From NCBI RefSeq assembly GCF_040939455.1, contig NC_134108.1:7097501-7161500 (forward strand): a stretch of 64,000 nucleotides of DNA, written 5' to 3'. The translations under genes and the position numbers were made by a program. Shown one piece after another: positions 23,201 to 35,162 of the stretch; the stretch's first letter is position 1; the number at the start of each line of letters is the position of its first letter. The stretch is from Microcebus murinus (lineage: Eukaryota; Chordata; Mammalia; Primates; Cheirogaleidae). The notes beneath the pieces are model-generated. The model had not been told where the DNA came from. It ran no database searches and saw only the letters and a list, made by a program, of their open reading frames with translations.

Positions 23201-24569
23201 AACTCGGGCCCCCAGACGTCCTGACCAGGCAGCATTTCTTTAACCCATCAGCTTGATTCTGTTCTCACCCCAGCCTTCGACTGGACTATGGATATTTCTG
23301 GATTCCGCACAAAGCCAGCGGCGAATTCATCGTGTGGCTGCGAGGAGACTCACAATGCAGACACACAGCTCTCTCTTAGCGCGGGCAGCGCGGGGCCGCC
23401 CTTGCCGGGGGAGCGTAAGCCGGGAAGGGTGTTGAGCCCGGATGGCGTCAGCAGCGTTCCCGAGTGATCTCCTGGAGCCCCGCTCCGGCCGCGCGGGCGG
23501 GGACAGGCACCTGCCGTGGCCGCCTGGAGGATTTGTGCCGTCAGACAGACACCCGGCAGCCCCGAGGGAGGGGCGAGGTGTGAATGTCGTCACTGGCATA
23601 CTGACATAAATTGAGGCGAGCTTGAATATCACTGGCCGTTTGCTGGCTCCAGCGGCCTTTACCAGCCGCGAGCCTCTGGACGGAAAGACAACAGCTCTGC
23701 AGAGTGTCAGAATCTGGGACGGGCCTGCCAAGTGACCCCGAGCAACCTGGAGGCCAGGGCCCCTCTTGCCAAGCAGAAAGGGTGGCGTTCACAGTGGTAC
23801 TGTCTCCCAGGAAGAACATTCTGGAGCCGTTTTTCATTCACCCTTTGCTCCCTCCTACACTTGTTTGTCAACATGATGAATAAGAGGCAGATGGCAGGCC
23901 CACAGTGTTTCAAAAATACAAGCTGGCTTTTTACCCCCAGACCTCCGAGTGTACTGGCCAGAAGAAAAGACCTCAAATAAAACCAATTTTTCATGAAGTA
24001 AACTTTAACTTTGCATGTATTGCACCCAAGTATCAAATGAACAAAAGCTGTGCACAGATTTATTTAGTGTTTGGCAAGCATGTGGTCACCCAATCACCGG
24101 AACCATGGAGAATGATACGGTATACCAAAGTCCTCCAGGGCTGGCTCAAGGGATTTGTTTATTCACAAAGAGAAGGAAAGAGAAACAGACACTTTCTCAA
24201 AAAGCATGTGTGAGCTTGGAAGGGACATTTTGGTTACTTAGAATCGACTCAATGACTGTCATTGAAATTTCACAAAAATCTTGTCTCTTAAGTAAATTGG
24301 AGACAACTAAAGCAGTACAAGCTTGCCAAGCTGCAGTTTTTCAACAGAAGCTGTGTTATTTTGAGGGTCCAAGCCCAGGGTTCTGGTGCAGATAGGATTG
24401 GAACACTGACCAGTGTTAGGCAGCTGGTTTTGTTGCCCCTTGTTGTGGTGAAAAGAGCCCTATGACGGCAGCAGACCAGGGGTGCGGACGCAGGTCTGCT
24501 TCTCACTGTGTCTAAGGCCCATCGTGTCCCCTCTCTGGGTCTCCATTTCTTATCTCTAAAATAAGAGGT
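20273..24569. other. Intergenic sequence, GC-rich in the middle, no gene recognised
   Basis: An L2-like fragment is likely at about 20440-20600 ('gcgcctagcaagtactggg', then 'cggcagtgaacagagg'). G-rich runs lie at 20818-20880. From about 21580 to 23600 the sequence is CpG- and GC-rich, with a GCGGGCGGGCGG run near 21868-21892. Open frames there overlap on opposite strands as expected for GC-rich noncoding DNA, and none shows a conserved domain. An A-run lies at 21302-21318. Confidence 0.5.
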
Positions 24570-24740
24570 TTGGACCAGTAGTTCTCACCCGGGGACATGT
24601 GGCACATCATGACTTGGGGAGGGGGAGCTGCCAGCATCTAGGGGATAGAGATCACGGTTAAACATCTACAATGCACAGAACATCCCTAAACAACAGTTAT
24701 CTGGCCCAAAATTGTGCTGAGGTTAAAAAACTCTGGTTTC
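24570..24740 (+). mobile_element. MER5A-like hAT MITE
   Basis: Plus-strand MER5A phrasing: 'cagtagttctcacccgggga' at the start, 'gccagcatctaggggataga' near 24631, 'cggttaaacatctacaatgc' near 24654 and 'ctggcccaaaattgtgctga' near 24701. This is the same family as the split copy at 11040-11685, in the opposite orientation. Confidence 0.8.
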
Positions 24741-27700
24741 AACTAGACTATATTTTCAACAAGGTGACATTCAGTGTAAACATCCTATAGGCCTACAGAG
24801 AGTTCAATATATTTCTTCCATTCCATATCCTTTATCCTCAATATAAAGAATAATTTTTATACTTTATCAAAAATATGTGCATAACAAGCACTGTTTTAAG
24901 GTGTTTTTCTAAAAAAAAAAGCCAACAGAATAAAGCTTCCTAAGACCCTGGGAATACACTCCTCATATTTGCAATGGCAGCTGGCAATGATTCACAGTCT
25001 TGCAGGGTATAACCTATATCCTAGCAGCAAAATTAATCTTTGGGAAAGCTACCTTAATAATTGTGTGCATGATGTTTGCCGGATAAATGATTCATCAGAT
25101 AGTATCTTGGTGCTGAAAGAAAACACACAGCCCACGAAAGCCCCAGACTGTGGGAAGCAGGCACAAACAACCTGCGGAAGCTCCTAGCTTAGCCCAGCCT
25201 CCCTTCCCCGTGCTCAGAACACTCCCGCTAGCCTATGGTTGGGCAGAATCAGCGAACCCAAAGCCCATCTGATAATGAAGTGTTGGGCATCTCACGTGAT
25301 GTACTAAATATTGTACTGACAGTGAAAAATGGAATGGTTATATGGCTACTTGAAGTCGTTTCTACTGACGGCGTATCACTTTTGCACCATTATAAAGTTG
25401 AAAAATCGTAAGTCGGATCATTTTAAGTCTAGGACCATCTGTAGTTCGCCTTCTAAAATGAATATGAAGCAAAGAGGTTAAAAATGTTCTTTAAATTCTT
25501 GATTACGCAATATTTTCTTCACATTGTGTTCTTTTCTTTCTTGTGCTGGGTAAATGAATATGGCTTGTTGGCCCTTAATTTACTTCCAATCCTATGAAAA
25601 TGATGCCCTTAGATGCCTGATCTTTCTATTCCTGGATCGAATACAACTAAACTCTGAGACTTGATCTTGAGGAAATCCCAATTATAAACAAAACACTTTG
25701 CTCAGTTGCCCAACATCTCTCATGCTGATCATAAATCCACAGGTCTTTTACTAGTCTTCTACTTTAATTTGTCTTTTTTAGGAAAATGAGGAATTTATGG
25801 AGGAATTATTTCAGTGATAAGCTTGATAATTTTTTCTCTTAATCAATGAGAGTAGCAACCTAAGAAAATGAAGAGGACACAGGTAGCTGTTGATCCAGGA
25901 ACTACGCACCTCACAGGGCAGCTTGGTCCACCTGTATTAAAGTGAGAGCCTTTTGAAAGAAAGAAGGAAACATTTATATATGTGCTGTGATGAGAGATCT
26001 ATAGCAAAAGTGTTACAGAGCTCTTCATTTGTATGTGACATAAAAGACTTCAGATTTACCGCTAGAAAATCGCTAAGTCCTTAAATTATGACATTTAAAG
26101 GATCCATAGAGATGAGTTCATTGCCTTTAGTTTATGAATGAGAACATTACGACTCATTAACTGACTAGCTTAAAGTAACAGAGCAAGTTCTACCCACCTG
26201 GGACAAAGTACATCTTCCTTTCTAGGTCAGTCCCTGTTTTGTTATACAGCAAGGTGCCTACCCAGCCCCTTTGAACACCAAAGCTGGCTATAGACATTTA
26301 TATCCCTTTTTTGGGGATATAAATCTGAAATCCAGGGTTCAGAGAGCTTCTAGTTGGTGGACACATGGAGGTGACTGGGGAGGGTGTGGGAGCCCTGTGC
26401 CCTCCCCCACTTAGTCCTCCTGCTCATTATGCCCTGTCACTCCCTCCCATTCTTTGGTGAGAGTAAGGTGGTGAAGGCCACCAAGTAGTGGTGAGGATGA
26501 CCGAGTGGTCCTAGACTGCTACAGGTGGTTTATGTGTCAGAGACTTCCAGAGCTTGCTGTGACCACGGTCTTCCGGCAGCCCACAGGCCTGCTGCGCCCC
26601 CCCCCAAACCTGTCCTGATGATAAACTTGAACTTTGTTCTAAAGAAAGAACTTCTAATGCAGTGTGGAGTGAGGATCATTCCATACTCATGGGAAGCAAC
26701 ATAATGAGGGAAATCCAAGATCACGTTAGGCTGTTTCACCATGTACCTGTCAGAATCCAGTCCCACAGGCCAGGGAATGCCAAATATCAGAACAGAAGAT
26801 GCACCGAGCACCCCTATTGCTCAGGAAATGACAAGGGCTTTAGGGGCTCCGTGCCAGAGAGCACGGAGACCAAATATGCAATTCGTATTATATCACAATA
26901 GCGCAGTCCACCCCTGGTCTCTGGCCAGAGATCCCTTGCAGCAAAATGGTATACAACCAAAAAGACACTGTGTCACGTCACTAGAATTCCACTCAGTCAT
27001 TAACAATTAGTCCAGTCCATCACTATATCTTATGAAAGGGTCTCCCAAGGTGAGGCCACTCAGGTTTGTGGCTTCCATCGGATCTAGTCAGGTTCCCAAA
27101 GCAGGAGTGGTCTTGGCAAAGACGTGGCTTCACCCTTCCTGGCATCTGCAATAATTGAGCTAAGGGGCAAGGTCATCTCCCGCTCTGGGCCTCTTTCACG
27201 GTGTTAGTGTAACATTGGACTTCCCTCATTACATAAGCCCTGTGTTCACTTCTTTACCCTCAGCTACTATTTCTTCCTTTCTTTGTTATACCCAAACTTT
27301 TCCTTCTTTGGAAGGGACATTAGGATCGGCCACTGTGCTGGCTGGGATTGCAGGGAGCAGTACTCGTGCCTGCCCCTGAGTCCACTCCCATTCAGACAGG
27401 TCAGGTTTCTGGGTGCAGAACAGTGGGCTATATTCATCACACCCAAACAACTCAGCCGCTTTTGGTGTTAACCCCAGGGTTGCGGGGGGGGGGGGGGGTG
27501 GTGGTGGTGGTGGTGAATGCACAGTCCGCCCTCACCATGCCCTTAGGAATTCCAACACAGTGGCTCAAAAGCAGTTATGGCTTCTTGCTTAGGAATCGTC
27601 TCTGCTTCCAGCACTTGCAGTTGCAGCCCTGGCCCGCTCACCCCTGCACAGGGAGGGGAAAGAATTAAGGTACTGTGGGGGAGAAAGGAAAGAAATACAC

Positions 27701-29529
27701 CTAGTCATTATACCAGTGTCCTCCTCCCTTGGCAAGAACTACACTCGTACCGGCATCCTCCCACCCCTCCCCCAGATCCACCAGAAAAACGGAGGAAAAT
27801 CAGGTGGGGACACACCCTCAGGCCCACTCACACCGAGTGTGAGTGCATGCTCCGAAGGCGTGTGCGCCAGCCCTTCATGCTTTCATCTTCCCCTGTTTCA
27901 GACAACCGATGTTTTAATTGCCCGCTGCAGTTCTCTGTCAAACTATTTGTCTGAAAAGGCATCTCTCAGACCACTGTGGACATTACAGCCCATTCCTCGG
28001 TCTGAAGAAAAGTGGCTCTGGCATCCACATCAGCGAATACCTTCTGTCCGTGGTCTTGTAGCACTCGGAACATTTGCATCTTCCACCAGGTAAGCAGCAC
28101 CCGGGCCAGAGAGCGCGTCCATTCCTGTCAAGACCCTGGGCTCCCTGGCTATCCCCAAGGTGCCAGCACCAGCCCCGCCTGCCAGCCGAGTTCAGCCTCC
28201 CCGGGAAGCTGCCCACAGCCACCGCAGTCTGGCCCTGCTGCGGGTGGTCAGACAGTTGGAATTGGCACTTTGTGCCTCCAAGGGTGCCAGAAGAACGTGT
28301 CTCAGCCGGTCTCTCTACAATGCAGCAGGACCCCACGCCCACGTTGCATGGCCCAGGTGCCACCCCAAGGGAGCACATGGGGACATCTGCCTGTTCATTT
28401 TAATCACCATCTGACCCCGAAAGGAGGTTCTTCAACATGTCTTACTTGAATGCACCCCTCAAATTCCCATCGTGATTTCCACAGGGTTTCCATTGCCCTT
28501 CTGCCTGACCCCATGGCCTGGCCACCGGCCACTGCCCATGAGGCAGGACAAACCCAGCCACAGGGCTCCTGCCACTGTGCCATTCTCCCACCACCGCTAG
28601 GAAACGGCACGTGGTCCAGGCCACTTAGCCGAGCCTCCCCTTCTCCGATCAGAGTGGTAGCCTTCCATGTCGTCCGTTCCCCTTGGGACTGCCACTGCAA
28701 ACCCCACAGCTCTTCATCATCCCGTTGACAGCTGTTCACAGGGCCCTGTCCAAGTGACGATGGGGTCCGGCAGCTCTCCACGGGCTCCAGAGTCAGTCCT
28801 GGGGGAAAGAGGCTCCCTGCTCGTGAGCGTCTCCTCCTCGCGTTCCTGGGCAGTGTGATCCTGTACGAGCCATTTCCATGTCCCTGTGGGGCTCCTCCGG
28901 ACACTGCCATCCCCATTAGAGCTTGTCTGACACCCCCGAGACAACGTGGGTATTTCAGGTTTTGGTCATTTTCCGTCCTTCAGCCAAAGGCGCAGCTTGT
29001 GTTTGCATCTGATACCATGTTAGTAACTGCCCCCCAATGGAACCCTTCAGTGCAGAGTCCCCGAGGTCGTCGCGGGGAGGTGCTCACAGGCTTAGCCATA
29101 CGCCCAGCCCACGTTCCACGTTTGTCACGCAGAGGCTCTGTCCCCAGCAGGCCAGCTCCACTCTGCGCTCCGGGGGCCCGTTCAGCATCCCGATCAGCAC
29201 TGCTCGGCGGGCGGCCTCCGCCCGTGCCCTCTGTGAGCCGACACCGGCGGGGGAACGCGCCCCGGTTGAGAGGAAGCCCGGCCCCGTCGTGCAGCCCGGT
29301 AGAAGAGACGCAGCCGCGGCCACGAAGCCTGTGCAAGCACACCGGCTCTCCTGAAACTTCCACCTTAATCCCGTCAACCTCACATTCCTACCTGTGAACT
29401 CCGTCGGGACTTTATCAACAGGCTTGCAGTATGAGACAGGGAAAGCGGTCCCCAGCCAGCCCGTCCATTCCCACCCGCGTTCAGGTAGATGAAACACGAC
29501 GTCTTTACATGAAGCCGATTTAAATGTTC
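24741..29529. other. Intergenic sequence, no gene recognised
   Basis: Mixed sequence. A pure run of 14 or more G followed by GGT repeats lies at 27484-27515. From about 27700 to 29500 it is C- and G-rich with many overlapping open frames (up to 180 codons) on both strands; none has a recognised domain, and the mirror frames on the opposite strand are equally long, so I treat them as composition effects. No exon of a neighbouring solute carrier was recognised. Confidence 0.5.
27484..27515. repeat. Poly(G) plus (GGT)n run
   Basis: An uninterrupted run of at least 14 G followed by five or six GGT units. It could form a G-quadruplex and is also a likely sequencing trouble spot. Confidence 0.95.
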
Positions 29530-29968
29530 CAACCTTCATGGCCTGTTGCTAACTTGCCCAAAGCTGCCTCCTTATATAAGTAAGTGTGGCCTGGAGGTTT
29601 CTCAGCACACGGTGGGCTGTGACTGACCGGATGTGCGCACACGCCGCAACCCACTCTTGGCACACGCGGCGAGTCTCAGCCCAGCCCCGCAGCCGCGCTC
29701 CAGCCCCGCGCAGCGGCGCAAGCCACGTCAAGCCACGTCAAGCCACGTCAAGCGCGGGGCCAGGCCCGCAGCCCCTGTGCCGCGCTGCTGTTTTCCGTCC
29801 CTCTCTTTCCTTTTTCTGTCCATAAATCCTCTCCAATCCACCATGCAGCAGTGCCAGGGGCGCTCTGAACCCATTCTGGGCCTAGGGACTGCCAGTTCAC
29901 ACATTGTCCTTTGCTCGATTAAATTCTGTTAAATGTAATTTCCTGAAGTTTTTCTTTTAACACTATCA
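29530..29968 (+). mobile_element. ERV LTR-like sequence, plus strand
   Basis: The 3' part ('ctttcctttttctgtcc', then 'ttcacacattgtcctttgct', then a 'gattaaattctgttaaatg' phrase near 29919) matches the reverse complement of 30380-30840, which has LTR character. A TATATAAG lies at 29573-29580. A perfect threefold 10-bp repeat (AGCCACGTCA) is at 29721-29750. The left boundary is approximate. Confidence 0.6.
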
Positions 29969-30379
29969 ACTCTCACATTTTTCTGTTCTGTCAATCTGTT
30001 ACTGTGGCCTGAGTCGCGGCTTCACCAGGGGTTTTGGTACCGCAGTGTGGGGGGCTCCCTGCAATGGGGTCCCGGGAACTCCTCGTCTCCACGCCCTCCA
30101 CCATTTTGCTGACTTAGTACGTAAGGTTTTGGGTCCCCTGGGAGGGGCCAAGCCAAGGGACCTTGGCGGCTTGCTCAATCTTCATCTGATTAACCTGCCT
30201 AACCGTTGCCCTGAGGGATTGCTGGTCAGGTTTCTCGCTGTCAGCTCTGTCTTCTGGCTTTTTAAATGTCCCCAAACTGGGATAAATAGGGCAGACTGGT
30301 TTGGAATCCTTTAATGTTGGGGAGGCAGCAGGGGGTTGCTTTGGCCTGCACAGCCTTCCATAGTGTGGTATTGAGACCT
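29969..30379 (+). mobile_element. Probable ERV leader fragment between two LTR-like sequences
   Basis: The text following the plus LTR ('cttcaccaggggttttggta' and 'gggtcccgggaactcctcg') is the kind of sequence found just inside an LTR, but no clear primer-binding site or reading frame is present. Assignment depends on its neighbours. Confidence 0.4.
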
Positions 30380-30840
30380 TTGTTTTGATCCATCAAAAGA
30401 AAAAGTTTAGACAAATTACATTTAACAGAGTTTAATTGAGCAAGCAAAAAAAAAAAAAAAAGCAAAACAATGTATGAATTGCGCAGCCCTCAGAATTGCA
30501 GCAGATTCAGAGAGATTCTGTGGCTGGGGAAAGTGTACAGACAGAAAAAGGAAAGTGAGGTGCAGAAAACAGAAATGAGATACGGAAGCAGCCGACTGGT
30601 TACAGCTTGGGGTCTGCCTCATCTGCACACGGTCCGAACAGCCGGTCGCCTGTGAGTGGCTGGAGCACGGCCACCGAGGCTGGCTGAGCGAGCCGCAGCG
30701 GCTGGTGCAGAAGCGTCCCCGAACGCGGGTGCTCAGCGGCCCGCCTGCCAAGCTAGGCTAGATTTGTCCGTAAGGACTCAGGCAGGCGCGAGTGTGGGGG
30801 CTTTCTCAGGCCAGAATTTAGTTTGATTTAACAATCCCCA
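30380..30840 (-). mobile_element. ERV LTR-like sequence, minus strand
   Basis: On the complement the sequence starts TGGGGATTGTTAAATC and ends with 'caattaaactctgttaaatg' and 'taatttgtctaaactttttc', typical of the R-U5 end of class I LTRs. It is homologous to the plus-strand copy at 29530-29968. An A-run (30446-30461) interrupts it near the 3' end. Confidence 0.65.
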
Positions 30841-30977
30841 TCAGTGTCTGTCTGGTGCATCCCATTTGTTAACAACCATCTAGAGATGTCAACCCTGCTG
30901 GGACAAGTCCTGTGATTCTCCACTTCTTTTTTCCTCTTTGGTTTACTCCTTTCAATATTTGCTTTATTCACCTTCTT

Positions 30978-31262
30978 TCTTTTTTTTTTTTTTAATTTTT
31001 TTTCTTTCAGCATATTACGGGGATACAAATGTTTAGGTTACGTGTATTGCCTTTGCCCAGCCCGAATCAGAGCTTCAGCCGTGCCCATCCCCCAGACGGT
31101 GCACGCTGCACCCATTAGGTGTGAATACACCCCTCCCCTCCTCCCCACCTGCCCGACACCCGATGAATGTTACTACTGTATGTGCACGTAAGTGTTTATC
31201 AGTTAATACCAATTTGATGGTGAGTACATGTGGTGCTTGTTCACCTTATTTCTTAATAATCA
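30978..31262 (-). mobile_element. L1 LINE 3' end, strepsirrhine type, 5' truncated
   Basis: A T-run at its left edge followed by 'cagcatattacggggataca' and 'aatgtttaggttacgtg', then 'cacccattaggtgtgaatac' and 'taataccaatttgatggtga', is the reverse complement of the L1 3' UTR seen in lemur and galago genomes. The poly(A) on the minus strand confirms orientation. Only about 280 bp remain. Confidence 0.8.
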
Positions 31263-31949
31263 CTTAAAAATTTCCACCTTTTTGAAGAGTCCTTCAACTC
31301 TTCTCTTGGCCTTTCCCCATTCTCTTGCTAAGTAACACGGCTTTGCTGTGAATCGAAAGGCCTGTTTCTGACACCTGTTTTGTTCTTATAAATCAGTTTG
31401 GAATGAATCAATGTTAGCATTATACATTCCCTTTGACTGTAGCCCACACACACCTGTGTTGAAAGCCCTTTATCATAAATAGACAGGAGGGTCACATGCA
31501 CTGTTTTCCTCAATGCTCTGAATAAACAGTCTTAAGAAATAATAGTTTGGTCAAGGAGGAAATTGGTTGCTAATTCCTTATAATCGCTGAGAATTATGCC
31601 AATAAAAATTTTACAGAAAAGGTCCTACTCTTCATTCCCTAACAGTTCTCCATGCAACATTTACAGGGTGCTCTTCCTGTCTCCCTGGATTCTCTCTTTG
31701 AAGAACGCAGTCTGGTCAGGATGTTGACTCCCGTCTGGGTTTCTGCAGGTTAAATGCCCAAGAAATTCTAATCATGTCTGGATCTTAATGGAGAGTCGCT
31801 TTGGCAGATGGAACCGTGTGAAGACCCCCAGTGGCCAGACCAAAGCTACGTGGGCCTGCGCTTGCATCCTGGCTGCTCCTTTACCCTGATGTCGGGAAAA
31901 GAAACGATTTCTTCTCCTCGCCCATTGCTGGGTTCGTGGCTGAGGCCCC
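31263..31949. other. Intergenic sequence, no feature recognised
   Basis: Ordinary AT-balanced sequence without exon-like open frames or repeats that I can name. Confidence 0.5.
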
Positions 31950-32322
31950 TGTCCACAAGAGACAGATTAACAAGAGAAAAGCTACACATTTATCTAAGTT
32001 TTACATGCCTCGGGAGCCTTCGGAAGTGAAGACCCAAAGAAACAGCGACATCTGCGTTTCTAAGCTTCGGTTTCATGAAGCGCGGACAGCTGCAGGGAGG
32101 TGGGGCGGGAACAGACTGGGGGGCTTAGTCAAGTGTGCTTGTTTAGATTCTTCTCTGCGTCCCTGTGTCTTCAGGTCTAGGACAGGCACCTCTCAGACGA
32201 GGGTATTGTGACCCGATTCAGGAGAGAGGGGCAAGGGAAGGCGAGAGGGAGTTTCCTGCTTCTGCGGTTTTCTCAAACGCCATGGTGCGGGATTTTGGAG
32301 TGGCGTGTCCCGAACCCCCTCA
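31950..32322 (-). mobile_element. LTR, minus strand, related to the one at 34615
   Basis: On the plus strand it starts TGTCCACAAGAGACAG and ends CGAACCCCCTCA, so read on the minus strand it is bounded by TG and CA. It shares 'gattaacaagagaaaagc' and the 'gaagacccaaagaaacag' phrase with 34615-35162. The interior is diverged. Flanking CCCC on both sides could be a short target duplication, but in a C-rich context that is weak. Confidence 0.6.
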
Positions 32323-34614
32323 CCCCCTCGGAAGCCAAAGGCCTAACTAAATACTTTGTACTTAATTTTACATAGAGTAGTAATAGTCCTTAAAGACAAG
32401 TATTGTCTAGGAGGAAGGAAACTTAGTACTTAACTGTCTGGGTCTTTTGAAAAAAATGATTCTCCAGAACCTGGTGCACGATGAGGAAGATCTTTGCAGC
32501 GGTCAGCAAGGTCCAGCAGCAGCGTGAGCTGACACCGAACAGGGAGAATTCACATGTAGCTACCTGGGACAGGCGTTGAGGAACTGAAGCATCAGATGTG
32601 CTACTCTGATGTCCTAGGAGGTGCCTTCCTTCCAGGAGGTTCCATGGGCCACGCTTCTGGATCAAGGCAGATCACCTGCAGCTCTGCTTGGCCCCGGAGC
32701 CCTACGCCCAACCCACCTGGCGGTGACGCAGATGGGCGGCAGGGAGCTGAAGAAGAAAACAAAGGCATGTGTGGGATGGGAGCCGGGCAGAGAGGAAGAA
32801 AAAAGCGGAGGAAGTCCCAGTGGATGACCACTAACTACTGAAGCTACCCTAGTCAGCAGTAGTCCTATGTGACCCCATCTACAAGAAGAGATAGGAGCTT
32901 GCCCAGGTGACACGGATACTTCAGGACCAGGCGGGGCTACAGTCGGGCTCTGCTGACTCCCTTTCTGGTCCTGCCGCACATCCCTGTTGGCTGAGTACAG
33001 AACACACAGCACCCATCACCGGGAGACATGGGTGTCAGTCATTCTTGTCTCGGGTAGACTTCAGCTTGGCCAGGAAGTTGCACCGACCCCAACAGATCAG
33101 ATGTCAACTGCTGAAAGCATCCTGCTTAGCAAATGACCCCAAAGTCTCCTCTTCAATTGCTGATGGGTCACCCTTGTTCTGCCCTGGTGTCCTCTGAAAC
33201 CCTGGCACCTGGCTTGCCATAGGAGGGTGTCGGCTCTAACTTCCCACCTCAGCTGCCCCTGTCCTCTTGCGTGGGACGCTGAGAAAGTGTGAGCACGGCT
33301 GCCTCCCTCAGTGCTGAGAGAGGACTTCGACCTGGGACAGTGTCTATTACACTGTAAAGGAACCTGACAGAAGATTGAGAAATACTTCCCACATTAATTA
33401 CAATGAATTATCAGATTATATGGACTAAATGACCATTTGGCATCGGATCAGATTTCCCTCTGGACACACTCCCATAAAGAAGGGGACATTCCACAAGAGA
33501 CCCGCACTCAAATCCTAAGTGTTGAGTTAGCTCTGCCCCTACGCTCCTTGCTCCTTCCCTCTGCCATTTGGCCTTGGAGTTGTTCACTCGCTGGCTGCCC
33601 GAGTGGCTTTGCTATAGTCTCGAGCCTGTCGCCTAAGGGGACTGGTTTTAGGGCGGGTATGCTGCGGAACAGCAGCACGTGGAACCGTGTTGAAGGACTG
33701 TGCAAACCTATTGCTGCAAGCGATCTGAGTCCTAACACCTCCTTATCAGATCATCCACTCTAAGTAATTCCTACCCAATTTCAACATCACTTCCCCTCCG
33801 CCAGCGAAGCGGCCCTCGCTGGCGCTCCCTCCCTCCCTCACGGTGTAAAGTCTGGTGTGTTGAAGTGAGCCGTGAACCGTGAACCGTGAAGGGTGTGGAT
33901 GAGTCAGACTGAAGTGCAAGTGTCTGCACCTTCCCTAGTAAGAGGCAGTCGGACCGTCTGCGGGCCCCCGGGGTGCAGCGAGGTTTGACGACCTCTGTCA
34001 CTTTTTAACTGGCGGCTCCACGGCCCTGTGGTCACCGTGGAGGTGGAGCACGGGGGTGGGGAAGGCAGGGACCTCACGGTGGACAGACCGGCCTCGGCTC
34101 CCGCCTGTTCACTCACGAGGCCGGCTGCGACCAGGAAGGCCCGCGCTGCTCTGAGCCCGCTCACTCAGCTCATGCCGGCGGCGCCGCAGCGGCCTCTGCT
34201 GCCCCACGCAGCCGCAGTGGAGGTCAGTCGGCAGGTGGCCCCGCTGGTGCCCGGCTTTTTGCTTTTTTAAGAAAACAAAAAGCTTGCAGCTGCAGTGAGG
34301 GGGAAGACTCCTAGGGGTCACTGCTTTTAGGCCATGCTATTATACCCACTGAGTATTTTGTAGAAAAAAAGAAGAGAGAAAACTGGATTAAATTCTGGTG
34401 GTGTGCTATGCAGGGGTGCCAGCAGGCACCTTCTCCACGTGGCAGTTGTGATGCATTAAGGATCCTCTTGTCCACCAGGAAAGACAGATGGCCTGTCGCC
34501 CCTGTATTTGGGCACATCAACACCTTCCTAAAGAGACACCCCTGACCCACAGTGAGGCAGAAAGGGGCTGCTGAATCCTTTCCTCTCCATCATAAGGGTC
34601 ACGACTGCCAACCC
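32323..34614. other. Sequence between two related LTRs, no gene recognised
   Basis: About 2.3 kb with no reverse-transcriptase, protease or envelope motif visible and no exon-like structure. It could be the decayed interior of a provirus bounded by the two minus-strand LTRs, or ordinary intergenic DNA between independent solo LTRs. A gccaGTGAACCGTGAA-type triplet of short repeats lies at 33869-33890. Confidence 0.4.
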
Positions 34615-35162
34615 TGTAACAAAAGACAGGTTAACAAGAGAAAAGCACGACAAATTTACTTGATCATGGTTGTATGTGATACATGGGCCTTCAGCACGAA
34701 GACCCAGCGAAGTAGGGAGAACGGTTCATGTTTATGCTCAGGTTCGATGAAGAATGGACAGCGTATAGAGCTGCGAGTGGGCAGCAAGGGCATGAACTGA
34801 CGCTGACGGGCAGGGGCAGAGCCCACAAGGCCTGTCTGTGCAGATCCTTCCCGGCCTCCCTGTGCAGCAGCCCTTCCTCCCGGGTATGAGGAGGACCCTC
34901 TCGAATGAGGAGGGTGTTCGTTCCTTTACGGCCAGCTGCCACACACAAAGGCAGGGGAAGGTTAGAGTGATGCGTTTAGGCTTTATGGCTGGCTTTGGGG
35001 AAAAGGGGTTCTGTTTTTTTGTGACCTGCCTTAGAGAAAAGGGATTCTAGCTCCACGGCTAGCTGTCGGGGAGAGTGGGGGGCTAGAGACAGGAGGGCGG
35101 GAGAAGGTCAGACTTTGCTTCTGATGCCCTCACTTTGGGGTATCATTTTCTGAGCCCCAACA
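34615..35162 (-). mobile_element. LTR, minus strand, just upstream of SLC22A2
   Basis: Read on the minus strand it begins TGTTGGGGCTCAGAAAATG (from 35162) and ends CTTTTGTTACA (at 34615), 548 bp with TG..CA ends. It shares blocks with 31950-32322. No clear target duplication is visible, so the exact ends may be off by a few bases or the copy is old. It ends 749 bp before the SLC22A2 start codon and points away from the gene. Confidence 0.65.

Noticed and set aside
28000..29400. Several 100-180-codon frames on both strands in GC-rich sequence
   Set aside because: They overlap one another on both strands, show no recognisable domain and no splice-site structure. GC-rich DNA has few stops.
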